DNA of 7,741 nucleotides from an uncultured Alistipes sp. GTDB lineage: Bacteria; Bacteroidota; Bacteroidia; Bacteroidales; Rikenellaceae. Within the stretch, counting starts at the first letter, position 1. Each line of letters starts with the position of its first letter. A program made the translations under genes and the position numbers. The notes under the pieces are model-generated. The model was not told where the DNA came from. It did no database searches and was given only the letters and a program-made list of their open reading frames with translations. Below, piece after piece: positions 1 to 6,427 of this stretch. The DNA lies in contig CATKXN010000129.1 in the NCBI GenBank assembly GCA_949840605.1, positions 1-7,741 on the forward strand, in the 5' to 3' direction.

Positions 1-2670
1 CAGCGCCCGGTCCAGCACCGACAGTTCCGGCGCGGACCCCACCCCGGCCATGCCCACGATGTAGGAACGTCCGTCGTCCACGGGATAATAGCGCACCTGG
101 CTCATGGCGTTATAGTAGAATTTCGAATCGATGACGAAAAAGTCGCACTTGGCGTTGACCCACACCGGACCGATGAATTTCGCGACGCCCGGACCCGCCG
201 ACCACAGGTCGCGGCCGTCGAGCCGGCGGTAGCCGCCGCGGACCTCCGCCTCCCAGTCCCTGCGGAAGAATTTGGTCACCGAAGCGTTGGCCATCCACCT
301 GGGGAAATAGCGGTCGGCCCAGGCGGCGTTGACCATCGTCTGCCAGTCGCGCGGAAAGCGGTGGACCCACTCGCCCTGCAGCTGGATACCCACACCGCCG
401 CCCTCGATCGAAGTGGCCTGAGCGTTGATCTCCTCGTCGCGCTCGCCGTTGCGGCCCGCGTAGTGGATGCGCGCCGTATAGTCGTTCTTCGGCTGCCGCC
501 GCGTGTACTCCAGCGCGGCCACCGACTGGATGGCGTAATCGTCGCCGTAGCGCGACTGCAGGTATTCCAGCCCGATCTGGTTGCGGAGCATCCCGTAGCG
601 CAGCCCCATGAGGTGGCGGTTGAAGCTGTAGATCTCGGTGGACGAGGGCTCGTAGTATTTCTGGTAGTAGTACGCCAATCCGAACTCCTTTTTCTTTTCG
701 TAGGCCAGCCCTTTGGCGTAGAGCAGCGAGATGTTGCGGCTGTCGTAGTAAAGCGCCGTGTCGAGCACCGACAGCGCCTCGTCGGGACGTCCCCGGCGGA
801 TCCGTTCCAGGGCCTCGTATTCGCTGCTCTGGGCCAGCGCCCCGGCCAACTCGCGGTTGCCCGGATAGTCCCACAGCACGGGACGGAGCAGGTCGATCGA
901 GGCCCGGTACTCCCCGTCGGCATCGAGCGAGGCGGCTTTCTTGGCCAGGTAGAACGGTTCGCGGGGATAGCGGGCCAATCCGCGGTCGGTGTATTCGCGG
1001 AAGACCTCGCTGCGGCCCAGCTGTCCGGCGGAGTTGATCGCATAACGCAGCGCCAGGTCGTTGTCCGGGTCGATCCGTAACAGCATGTCGGCCTCGGCGA
1101 AGGCGTGGGCCGTGGCTCCGGCCTCGAGGCACCGCTTGATGTAGGGAATGGCGATGTCGGCATAGCCCGCCACGTAGAAATCGCGCATCCGGGGATCGGC
1201 ATGGTCGATGGCGCCCAGATAGAGGTACATCGCCTCCGATGAGCGCCCCATGCGGTCGAGGACGAGGGCCCGCTTTCCTATCAGATTCCCCGTGTCGGGA
1301 AAACGGCGCGCGAGCGTGTCGAGCGTCCCCAGCGCATCCTCGTAACGCTTCATCAGGACGCGGCAGGCGAAGACCTTCTCCCATCCGGCGCGCAGCGTCT
1401 CCTCGTCGGTCTGCTGCCGGGTGACGAACTGTGCGCACGCCATCGCCTCGCCGTAGAGCTCCTGCTCCATCAGACGGCCGGCACGCAGCAGCTGCTCGCG
1501 GCACAGCGCGTCGACGACCTCCTCGTCGCCTGGCCAGCGTTCGTTGATCTTCAGCAGCAGGTTGAAGGCCCGCTGATCGTCGCCCCGGTTGCGGCAGACG
1601 AGGTATTCCTTGTAAAGCACCGATTTCTCCTCGCCGTAATACCGCTTCATCTCACGCAGGTAGAGGAGCGCATCGTCGTCGTAACCCCGCATCAGGGCCG
1701 TGTTCAACAGGTAGTCGAGCACCTCGCGGCTGTGGTCGCCGTTCCCGAAGGCCATGCCGTAGAGCACGTAGGGGTCCCGCTGGCGCTCGGCGCGTGCGGC
1801 GTCCAGCGTCAGCGTGTTGTACAGACGGCGCAGTTCGGGGCCCCCGCCGCGGCGCAGCCTCTCGCGCATGAAGGCCATCGCCTCGGGATGACGGCCCATC
1901 TCGCTCAGGATACCCACCTTCTTATAGACCAGCGTGACGCTCCCCGGCAAGGCGGCCAGTCCGCGCGAGGTCCACGCCAGCGCCTGCTCCCGGTCGCCCT
2001 CCTGCAGGTGCAGGTTGATGATGTCGAGGTAATACTGTTCGTTGTCGGGAACCGTTTTCAACAGCTCCTCGAGGATTGCGATGGCCTGCTTGCGTTCGCC
2101 GCTGCGCTTCTGCTGCTGGTAGTTCAGCTCCATCGAATAGACCAGGTCCTTGTGCAGCACCGTGTCCTGCGGATAGATCTGATTGATGCGTTTCAGCAGC
2201 CGGTCGGCCTCGACGTTGTTGCCCTGCTTGCGGTAAAGGTCGATCTTGCGCCGCCACAGCCCCCGCCAGTAGGGCTGAACCTCCAACAGCTCGTTGACGA
2301 AGCAGATGGCGCTGGAGTAGTTCTGCGTGATGTCCTCGACATCGACCAGCAGCTGCTTGGCGTCGACGTTGTCGTAATTGATGTCCACGGCCTTGAGCAG
2401 GTGGTAGCGCGACTTGTCGTAATTCTCCTCGCGGAACCAGTAACGCCCCGCCAGATACTGGAGATACGAGGCGAGCGGATATTTCTCCAGCGCCTCGTCG
2501 AGCAGCTGCTTGCCCTCCTCCCACTCCTCTGCGGCGAAAAGGGCCCTCACCTGCTCGGTGTACTCCTCCGGCGTCGCGCCCTTCGCCGCGGCGCTCAGGG
2601 GCGCCAGCGACAGCAAGAGGATGCTGACCGCCAGTAAGGCGCTGCCCGGGTATCGTATCGGATTCTTCAT
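1..2670 (-). CDS. TPR protein with C-terminal YaiO-type outer-membrane beta-barrel (3' end outside window)
   Basis: The reading frame is open for 890 codons from ATG at 2668-2670 to the left edge, so the C-terminus is missing. Residues 1-28 form a signal peptide (basic start, hydrophobic 10-24, Ala-rich cleavage region), which indicates export. Residues about 35-690 are helical repeats of TPR type, with recurring patterns such as 'AIAILEELLKTVPDN' (197-210), 'DALGTLDTLARRFPDTG' (445-461) and 'DEALSVLDTALYYDS' (630-644). From about 692 the sequence changes to alternating aromatic/polar beta strands ending in Gly/Tyr-rich turns, including 'YRRLDGRDLWSAGPGVAKF' (814-832). This resembles the YaiO outer-membrane barrel domain. 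TPR plus barrel is the architecture of PgaA, BcsC and PelB, which guide polysaccharide through the periplasm and outer membrane; that role is inferred here. The start lies 24 bp after the glycosyltransferase stop, so the two are probably co-transcribed. The exact TPR count and full barrel size cannot be given. Confidence 0.9.
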   Translation of the reverse strand, partial: MKNPIRYPGSALLAVSILLLSLAPLSAAAKGATPEEYTEQVRALFAAEEWEEGKQLLDEALEKYPLASYLQYLAGRYWFREENYDKSRYHLLKAVDINYDNVDAKQLLVDVEDITQNYSSAICFVNELLEVQPYWRGLWRRKIDLYRKQGNNVEADRLLKRINQIYPQDTVLHKDLVYSMELNYQQQKRSGERKQAIAILEELLKTVPDNEQYYLDIINLHLQEGDREQALAWTSRGLAALPGSVTLVYKKVGILSEMGRHPEAMAFMRERLRRGGGPELRRLYNTLTLDAARAERQRDPYVLYGMAFGNGDHSREVLDYLLNTALMRGYDDDALLYLREMKRYYGEEKSVLYKEYLVCRNRGDDQRAFNLLLKINERWPGDEEVVDALCREQLLRAGRLMEQELYGEAMACAQFVTRQQTDEETLRAGWEKVFACRVLMKRYEDALGTLDTLARRFPDTGNLIGKRALVLDRMGRSSEAMYLYLGAIDHADPRMRDFYVAGYADIAIPYIKRCLEAGATAHAFAEADMLLRIDPDNDLALRYAINSAGQLGRSEVFREYTDRGLARYPREPFYLAKKAASLDADGEYRASIDLLRPVLWDYPGNRELAGALAQSSEYEALERIRRGRPDEALSVLDTALYYDSRNISLLYAKGLAYEKKKEFGLAYYYQKYYEPSSTEIYSFNRHLMGLRYGMLRNQIGLEYLQSRYGDDYAIQSVAALEYTRRQPKNDYTARIHYAGRNGERDEEINAQATSIEGGGVGIQLQGEWVHRFPRDWQTMVNAAWADRYFPRWMANASVTKFFRRDWEAEVRGGYRRLDGRDLWSAGPGVAKFIGPVWVNAKCDFFVIDSKFYYNAMSQVRYYPVDDGRSYIVGMAGVGSAPELSVLDRAL

Positions 2671-2694
2671 GCTGCTCTGTGCCGTTAAATATGA

Positions 2695-3459
2695 TTACTG
2701 CGGCCCCAGCCCGCCGGAGGGGGGGGGTGCCTGTGCTCCTTCGACCGCCGCGTCGCGCCGGCTGAAGCCCCTGCGGGTCATCTTGCCCCACTTGTACTCG
2801 CGGGACATCAGATGGTTCAGATAGCCTTTCAGCGAACAGAAGGTGATGATCGGGTGGTAGACGAACGGTTCGAGAATGGAGGCGGCGATAATCCAGATAT
2901 ATTCGTATCCCCGCCGGTAAAGCGTCCCCAGGTAATAGTCGTAGGCGACGACCACCAGCGAGAGGAACTGACAGAAGAGGTAGATGGCCAGGAAAATCAC
3001 CCACGTCGTGTGCCAGTTGACGGCCCCGGTCAGGGCCAGGAAGAGGAACACGACGAGTCCCGTGACCTCGATGATCGGGGCGAGGAACTCGAAAATGACC
3101 ATGTAGGGCAGCGTGAGAAGCCCCGTCTGGCGGTAGGTCTTGTTGAAGATCATCTTGCGGTGGATCATCAGCGCCTGAAACAGCCCGCGGCCCCAGCGCG
3201 TGCGCTGGCGGTAGAGCACCACCAGATTCGGGGGTCCCTCGGTCCAGCAGCAGGTTTCGGGGACCTGCACGACCTTGTAGGGGCGCGAAAAGTCGCACAT
3301 ATAGCCCACCATGCGGGCCAGCAGGTCCATGTCCTCGGCGAACGACATCGGGTCGTAACCGCCCGCGGCGATGGCCACCTGGCGGTCGAAAAGCCCGAAG
3401 CCTCCCGATACGTTAGGCATGGCGTTGATCGCCGACCACCCCATCTTGCCCACGAGATA
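2695..3459 (-). CDS. C-terminal fragment of the GT2 glycosyltransferase (after the amber codon)
   Basis: This is the continuation of the glycosyltransferase frame, 254 sense codons long. It starts directly after the amber codon with 'YLVGKMGW' and carries 'FAEDMDLL' (catalytic ED), 'RQRTRWGRG' (QxxRW) and about three hydrophobic membrane segments. If translated separately, possible restart codons are GTG at 3451-3453 and ATG at 3442-3444, within 20 bases of the stop, so re-initiation by terminating ribosomes is conceivable. No ribosome binding site supports an independent gene. A start here would fall inside the conserved catalytic domain, so I regard it as the back half of one gene. The tail after 'RRGF' is Pro/Gly rich and crosses a nine-base C run on the coding strand. 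Confidence 0.75.
   Translation of the reverse strand, partial: YLVGKMGWSAINAMPNVSGGFGLFDRQVAIAAGGYDPMSFAEDMDLLARMVGYMCDFSRPYKVVQVPETCCWTEGPPNLVVLYRQRTRWGRGLFQALMIHRKMIFNKTYRQTGLLTLPYMVIFEFLAPIIEVTGLVVFLFLALTGAVNWHTTWVIFLAIYLFCQFLSLVVVAYDYYLGTLYRRGYEYIWIIAASILEPFVYHPIITFCSLKGYLNHLMSREYKWGKMTRRGFSRRDAAVEGAQAPPPSGGLGPQ
2719..2727 (-). repeat. Nine-base homopolymer (G9 on plus, C9 on coding strand) near the glycosyltransferase 3' end
   Basis: An uninterrupted run of nine G on the plus strand encodes three prolines (482-484) close to the C-terminus of the glycosyltransferase. Loss of one base would give a changed tail ending at TAA 2685-2687. Gain of one base would open a long frame overlapping the TPR gene, ending at 1922. 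Such tracts slip during replication and are also prone to sequencing error. It lies beyond the last membrane segment, so a functional effect is uncertain. Confidence 0.7.
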
Positions 3460-3462
3460 CTA
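3460..3462 (-). other. In-frame amber (TAG) codon inside the glycosyltransferase
   Basis: On the minus strand the codons read CTG GAA TAC ATG CGT TAG TAT CTC GTG GGC AAG ATG. Relatives usually have a small residue (Ala or Ser) at this position in the 'EYxRxxLxG' stretch; this is from memory of the family. A single C-to-A change from TCG (Ser) would give TAG. The base after TAG is T, not the C typical of leaky stops. Confidence 0.85.
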
Positions 3463-4170
3463 ACGCATGTATTCCAGATTCTGGAACAGCGGGATCGGCG
3501 TGTGGGGCGGCCGCACCTCGACCACCTGCCCGTTTCGGATCTTGCAGCCGTTGGCCATGCGCATCGTGCCGCTCACGGCGATCACATGCTTGGGCGAGGA
3601 GAGCACGGGCCAGATACAGCGGTAGAGGGCGTCGCGGCGCAGGATGCAGTCCACGTCGGTGCAGATGAAATAGGGATACTGCGCGGCGTTGATCCCCGCA
3701 TTCGAGGCGTCGGCCTTCGTACCGCCGTTCTCCTTGTCGACGACGATCAGCCGGTGGTAGTCGGGGTTCTTCGATTTGAGCACGCGGCGGAAAGGCTGGG
3801 TCTTGATGCGCTCGATGTAGGCGAAAGGCACCTCGACCAGTTCGTAGTGCTCGATCAGCTTGTCGAGCGTGGAGTCCCTGCTGCCGTCGTTCACGATGAC
3901 CACCTCGAAGACCGGATAGTCCAGTCCGAGCATCGAATCGACGTTGTCGATGATGGTCCGCTCCTCGTTGAAGGCCGGAGCGATCACCGAAACGCCCGGC
4001 GTATAGGGCGACTCGCTCAGCACCTTGCGCACGTAGTTGTCGTCGTAGTAGCTCCTGCGCAGTTTCAGGGAGGTGAACGAAAGAAACATCATGACGATGA
4101 ACGAGATCGCCAGCAGGCTCGTATAGAAGAATACGAAATAGTTGAAGAAATCGAATACGAACTCTTTCAT
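3460..4170 (-). CDS. N-terminal fragment of the GT2 glycosyltransferase (to the amber codon)
   Basis: If TAG at 3460-3462 is read as stop, this gives a 236-residue product. It has one hydrophobic segment (about 8-33, aromatic and Ile/Leu rich) and the nucleotide-sugar-binding half of a GT-A fold: 'VSVIAPAFNEE' (60-70), 'VNDGSRD' (93-99), the 'NGGTKADASNAGI' loop (148-160) and the metal-binding 'TDVD' (171-174). It ends at 'NLEYMR', in the middle of the catalytic domain. It lacks the ED general-base region, QxxRW and the translocation membrane segments, so alone it should be inactive. Its ATG overlaps the upstream stop codon (ATGA at 4167-4170), and no Shine-Dalgarno sequence is seen. Confidence 0.8.
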   Translation of the reverse strand: MKEFVFDFFNYFVFFYTSLLAISFIVMMFLSFTSLKLRRSYYDDNYVRKVLSESPYTPGVSVIAPAFNEERTIIDNVDSMLGLDYPVFEVVIVNDGSRDSTLDKLIEHYELVEVPFAYIERIKTQPFRRVLKSKNPDYHRLIVVDKENGGTKADASNAGINAAQYPYFICTDVDCILRRDALYRCIWPVLSSPKHVIAVSGTMRMANGCKIRNGQVVEVRPPHTPIPLFQNLEYMR

Positions 4171-5336
4171 GCCCGGTTGGTTAAAGGATGTTTGACATGG
4201 GCGAACAACTGCGCGGCCGGTCCTTCCGCCATGGCGTCAAGCTGATCGAAGAGTTCGCGGCCCTGCTCGCCGTAGTCGCGGATGTAGGTCAGGGCCCGGA
4301 GTTTCGTAGCCTGGTCGTCGGCCCGTTCGAAAGCCTCGTGCAGGAATCCCAGACCCCGTCCGCTCCGCAACCCGGCCACGGCCGTCAGGATATTCTGTTT
4401 GATGTATTCGGGCTGCACGTCGTATATCTCGACCAGCTTCGGCTCAGCCTCGATATAATCCATGCCGCCCAGCGTGCGCACGATCTCGTTGCGCAGCGTC
4501 CAGGTCTTGGTGTTGATCATCTCCAGCAGCGGCGGACAGTTGTCCCGCTGGTCGAAGAGCTTGATCTCGCTCACGAAAAAGGCCTTTACGCCGTCTTCGA
4601 CCGAACTGTCTACCCACTTGAGGAAGCTCGGGACGACGAACCCCATCTTCCGGCGGTGCATCAGGATCAGGTGTATCTCGGCCATGTTCCATCGGCTGAG
4701 CTTCATCGTGGTGTCCTCGTCGAAGAACCGGAACGGATTGCTCTGGCTCAGCCACATGTAGGCGAAACGCGCGGCGTTGCGCAGTTCGAGGCGGCGGTTG
4801 TAGAGAAAGCGCACCAGCACGGCCTCCGAGACGTATCCGTTGACGGACTGGATGGACAGCAGCGCCTGGATTTTCTGCCGGGGACGCCCGAACTGGATCT
4901 CGCGCTCGAAGAAACTGCCGACCTTAAACACGCCCTGCACATTCTGCATGTTGTAGTTGTTGACCTTTTCGCCCAGCTCGCTCTTGATCTTGACGAGCAC
5001 CTGCACCAGAAAACGCATCTCCGGGCGCTTGAGGCTCTTTTTCACGTCATGGCGCACCTGCTGCGCGATCTCCCCGACGGGATGGTTCTCGCGGTCGCCC
5101 AGCACCTCTTTGAGCGGTTCGTAAAACCGGTCGAAAATACGCCGTCCGACTTTCTTTTCGCGCTGTCGGCGGTAGATTCCGTAGGCAAGGTAAAGGGCGA
5201 GGAAAAGGTAGAAGACGACGCACAGCGTCACGACCGCAATACAAATCCGGATCACGATCGGGTATCCGATGAATTTATAATACAGCAGATAGAAATAATA
5301 TGTCAGGTAATCAAACCCGGACAATATTTCATCCAT
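4167..5336 (-). CDS. Membrane-anchored HEAT-repeat protein of a glycosyltransferase operon
   Basis: The protein has 389 residues when started at ATG 5334-5336. The frame stays open to a further ATG at 5450, but that would place the promoter -7 box (5387-5394) inside the gene, so the shorter start 'MDEILSGFDY' is preferred. Residues about 24-55 are one long hydrophobic helix ('IRICIAVVTLCVVFYLFLAL' is its core), followed by a basic stretch 'YRRQREKKVGRR', suggesting an inner-membrane anchor with a cytoplasmic body. From about 130 to the end the sequence is all-helical with HEAT-like repeats, for example 'LRNEIVRTLGGMDYIEAEPKLVEIY' positions in the last third and 'KLRALTYIRDYGEQG' near the end. 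HEAT repeats are protein-binding scaffolds. As the first gene of the operon, overlapping the synthase gene by ATGA, it is plausibly a synthase partner or regulator. No enzymatic motif is seen. Confidence 0.8.
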   Translation of the reverse strand: MDEILSGFDYLTYYFYLLYYKFIGYPIVIRICIAVVTLCVVFYLFLALYLAYGIYRRQREKKVGRRIFDRFYEPLKEVLGDRENHPVGEIAQQVRHDVKKSLKRPEMRFLVQVLVKIKSELGEKVNNYNMQNVQGVFKVGSFFEREIQFGRPRQKIQALLSIQSVNGYVSEAVLVRFLYNRRLELRNAARFAYMWLSQSNPFRFFDEDTTMKLSRWNMAEIHLILMHRRKMGFVVPSFLKWVDSSVEDGVKAFFVSEIKLFDQRDNCPPLLEMINTKTWTLRNEIVRTLGGMDYIEAEPKLVEIYDVQPEYIKQNILTAVAGLRSGRGLGFLHEAFERADDQATKLRALTYIRDYGEQGRELFDQLDAMAEGPAAQLFAHVKHPLTNRA

Positions 5337-5386
5337 ACACGCACGTCGTAATGGCTCGCAGAGGATCCAATATATTCTGACAGGCA

Positions 5387-5417
5387 CAAAGATACGGATA
5401 ATTTCGGAAACAACGAA
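5387..5417 (-). promoter_or_regulatory. Predicted Bacteroidetes-type promoter of the HEAT-GT-TPR operon
   Basis: On the minus strand TATCTTTG (5394-5387) matches the -7 consensus TAnnTTTG exactly. At 19 bp upstream is TTCG (5417-5414), one mismatch from the TTTG -33 element. Transcription would begin near 5380, leaving a leader of about 45 bases before the ATG at 5336. Confidence 0.55.
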
Positions 5418-5430
5418 CAACACGACACAC

Positions 5431-5502
5431 TTTTTAATATACAAATACATTCAAAATACATCATAATTATCCGCAAATTTCCGCCAAATACCAAACAAAT
5501 AC
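5431..5502. promoter_or_regulatory. Phased AT-rich elements upstream of the operon promoter
   Basis: AT-rich elements begin at 5431 (TTTTTAAT), 5442 (CAAATAC), 5453 (AAAATAC), 5464 (TAATTAT), 5474 (CAAATTT), 5485 (CAAATAC) and 5496 (CAAATAC), spaced 10-11 bp. This spacing suggests intrinsic DNA curvature or an array of binding sites, placed just upstream of the -33 element. No regulator can be named. Confidence 0.35.
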
Positions 5503-5538
5503 GCTATAACATACATCACAAACGACCGAACAAGCCAT

Positions 5539-5565
5539 AAAAAAACGGTTCCCTCACGGGAACCG
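5539..5565 (-). terminator. Rho-independent terminator of the SagB-family lipoprotein gene
   Basis: An 8-bp perfect stem (CGGTTCCC at 5546-5553 with GGGAACCG at 5558-5565) and a 4-base loop are followed on the minus strand by seven T (5545-5539). It begins 26 bp after the stop codon of the lipoprotein gene and separates it from the downstream operon on the same strand. In the plus direction no T run follows, so it acts one way only. Confidence 0.85.
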
Positions 5566-5591
5566 CCCTACTCTTCCGGCCGTGCCGGCGG

Positions 5592-6269
5592 CTACTTGCC
5601 GACGGTCTGGGCCAGCGCTGCGAAACAGCGCTCCGGGTCGAGCCCGAGAGCAGCCGTCAGCTCCGCCTCGGGAATGCTGCCGCGCGTGATCGAGCGCAGG
5701 CCGTGGCCCGCCGTGTAGAGGTTGACGTTTTCGGCATAACCCGCGGCATCCTGCCCGCAGAGGTAGCGGACGTGCTCCGCCGGGATGCTCTTTCCTTCGT
5801 AGACCGAGAGGTCGGCGACATAGACGAGGTTCAGGGGCGCCGTGAAGACGAAATCCTGCATTCCGGCCAATTTGCGGAGGTCGCCCTCCGCCACGCGCAC
5901 GAGCCGGTTCGCCTTGGCGTCGTAGGCGTACACCCCCTCGGCGAAGAAGGCATAGACGCGGATCGGATAGAGCGCCAGCGCCGAAGGGGCCGTCAGGCGG
6001 TCCGTTCCGGGACGGTTGATGCCGGCGGCGGCCCACATCACGCCCGAAAGCTCCTCGAGCGTCAGCGGTGCGGAGCCATACTCGCGCCACGAACGGCGGT
6101 CGGCCAGCGCCCGGTTGACGGTCGCTCCGCCCACCGTATCGGGAGCCGCAAGGGCGATTTCGGGGCCGTGTTTCACTTCGGTCCGGGTCTCCGCGGCCTT
6201 CCGGGCCGACGGGGCGCCTCCGCACGCCGCCAGCAGCAGCGCGGCACAGGCAAACAGATTCGTTTTCAT
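5592..6269 (-). CDS. SagB/nitroreductase-family flavoenzyme, exported lipoprotein
   Basis: The protein has 225 residues from ATG 6267-6269; ATG at 6273-6275 (two residues longer) is also possible, but the ATG at 6294-6296 lies in the promoter -7 box and is excluded. It begins with a lipoprotein signal, 'LFACAALLLAAC', with lipobox LAAC and lipidated C16, so it should sit in the periplasm anchored to a membrane. Family signs are 'RRSWREY' (58-64, FMN phosphate region), 'GINR' (83-86), 'TAPSALALYP' (93-102), 'GYAENVNLYTAGHGL' (177-191) and 'QTVG' near the C-terminus. The family uses FMN to oxidise or reduce substrates; SagB itself oxidises azolines in modified peptides. No cyclodehydratase or precursor peptide lies nearby, so the substrate is unknown. 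It has its own promoter and terminator and ends in TAG. Confidence 0.88.
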   Translation of the reverse strand: MKTNLFACAALLLAACGGAPSARKAAETRTEVKHGPEIALAAPDTVGGATVNRALADRRSWREYGSAPLTLEELSGVMWAAAGINRPGTDRLTAPSALALYPIRVYAFFAEGVYAYDAKANRLVRVAEGDLRKLAGMQDFVFTAPLNLVYVADLSVYEGKSIPAEHVRYLCGQDAAGYAENVNLYTAGHGLRSITRGSIPEAELTAALGLDPERCFAALAQTVGK

Positions 6270-6293
6270 AGTCATGCGTATGTTGGTTCCAAG

Positions 6294-6324
6294 CAAAAAT
6301 AGTGCATGCCGAGCACAATAGCAA
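6294..6324 (-). promoter_or_regulatory. Predicted promoter of the SagB-family gene
   Basis: On the minus strand TATTTTTG (6301-6294) matches TAnnTTTG exactly, and TTG (6324-6322) lies 20 bp upstream. The implied start of transcription is about 18 bases before the ATG at 6269. This supports the short lipoprotein start. Confidence 0.65.
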
Positions 6325-6377
6325 GTTTATCCGCACGCATTCTCCGGAACTTTTTTTCACACCGTAGGCAGTATGGC

Positions 6378-6408
6378 TTTGAACTCACCCGCCTTTTCCC
6401 TACATTTG
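6378..6408 (+). promoter_or_regulatory. Predicted promoter of the ferredoxin-acetyltransferase pair
   Basis: TTTG (6378-6381), a 19-bp spacer and TACATTTG (6401-6408) match the Bacteroidetes primary sigma consensus in full. The leader to the ATG at 6428 would be only about 12-15 bases. It is divergent from the lipoprotein promoter, with about 53 bp between the two -33 elements, so a shared regulator is possible. Confidence 0.75.
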
Positions 6409-6427
6409 CTCTTAAAACACACCGAAC

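Larger units (their letters stand above)
2695..4170 (-). pseudogene. Processive family 2 glycosyltransferase (membrane polysaccharide synthase type), interrupted by an in-frame amber codon
   Basis: One frame of 491 codon positions runs from ATG at 4168-4170 to TAA at 2695-2697, broken only by TAG at 3460-3462 (position 237). Across the break the family pattern continues: 'NLEYMR' stop 'YLVGKMGWSAINAMPNVSGGFGLF'. Order of parts: membrane segment about 8-33; GT-A domain with 'VNDGSRD' (93-99) and the DxD motif 'TDVD' (171-174); then, after the stop, the acceptor-site ED (E279/D280), QxxRW (Q322-W326), and about three membrane segments between 351 and 450, ending in the basic tail 'YKWGKMTRRGF'. 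Intact relatives (PgaC/NodC/BcsA-like) polymerise a beta-linked glycan from nucleotide sugars and pass it through the membrane. The start overlaps the HEAT gene stop (ATGA), implying coupled translation. Either a recent nonsense mutation, a base-call error, or suppression could explain the stop. TAG also ends two nearby genes, so general TAG recoding is unlikely. Confidence 0.85.

Noticed and set aside
110..1504. 464-codon open frame on the minus strand
   Set aside because: It overlaps the continuous TPR/barrel frame in another phase, is very rich in Arg/Pro/Gly and has no recognisable domain; it is a high-GC shadow.
1922..3298. 458-codon open frame on the minus strand spanning the synthase/TPR junction
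   Set aside because: It is out of phase with both recognisable genes and its translation has low-complexity Arg/Gly/Ala composition.
2812..4245. 477-codon plus-strand open frame
   Set aside because: Antisense to the glycosyltransferase, with His/Asp/Val-rich content typical of reverse-strand shadows in GC-rich genes.
4188..5351. 387-codon plus-strand open frame
   Set aside because: Antisense to the HEAT-repeat gene, with no domain and no promoter.
5337..5450. Longer start for the HEAT-repeat protein adding 38 residues
   Set aside because: The extension contains the -7 promoter box and AT-rich leader; the shorter start gives a normal membrane-anchor N-terminus.
5510..5525. Half of a CRP-like site (TGTGA on the minus strand)
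   Set aside because: There is no matching TCACA half at the required spacing.
3460..5594. Genetic code with TAG reassigned to an amino acid
   Set aside because: TAG ends the lipoprotein gene (5592-5594) and the acetyltransferase gene (7724-7726) exactly where their families end.
6302..6316. Small inverted repeat GTGC/GCAC between the lipoprotein promoter boxes
   Set aside because: Only 4-bp arms with a 7-base gap; expected by chance.
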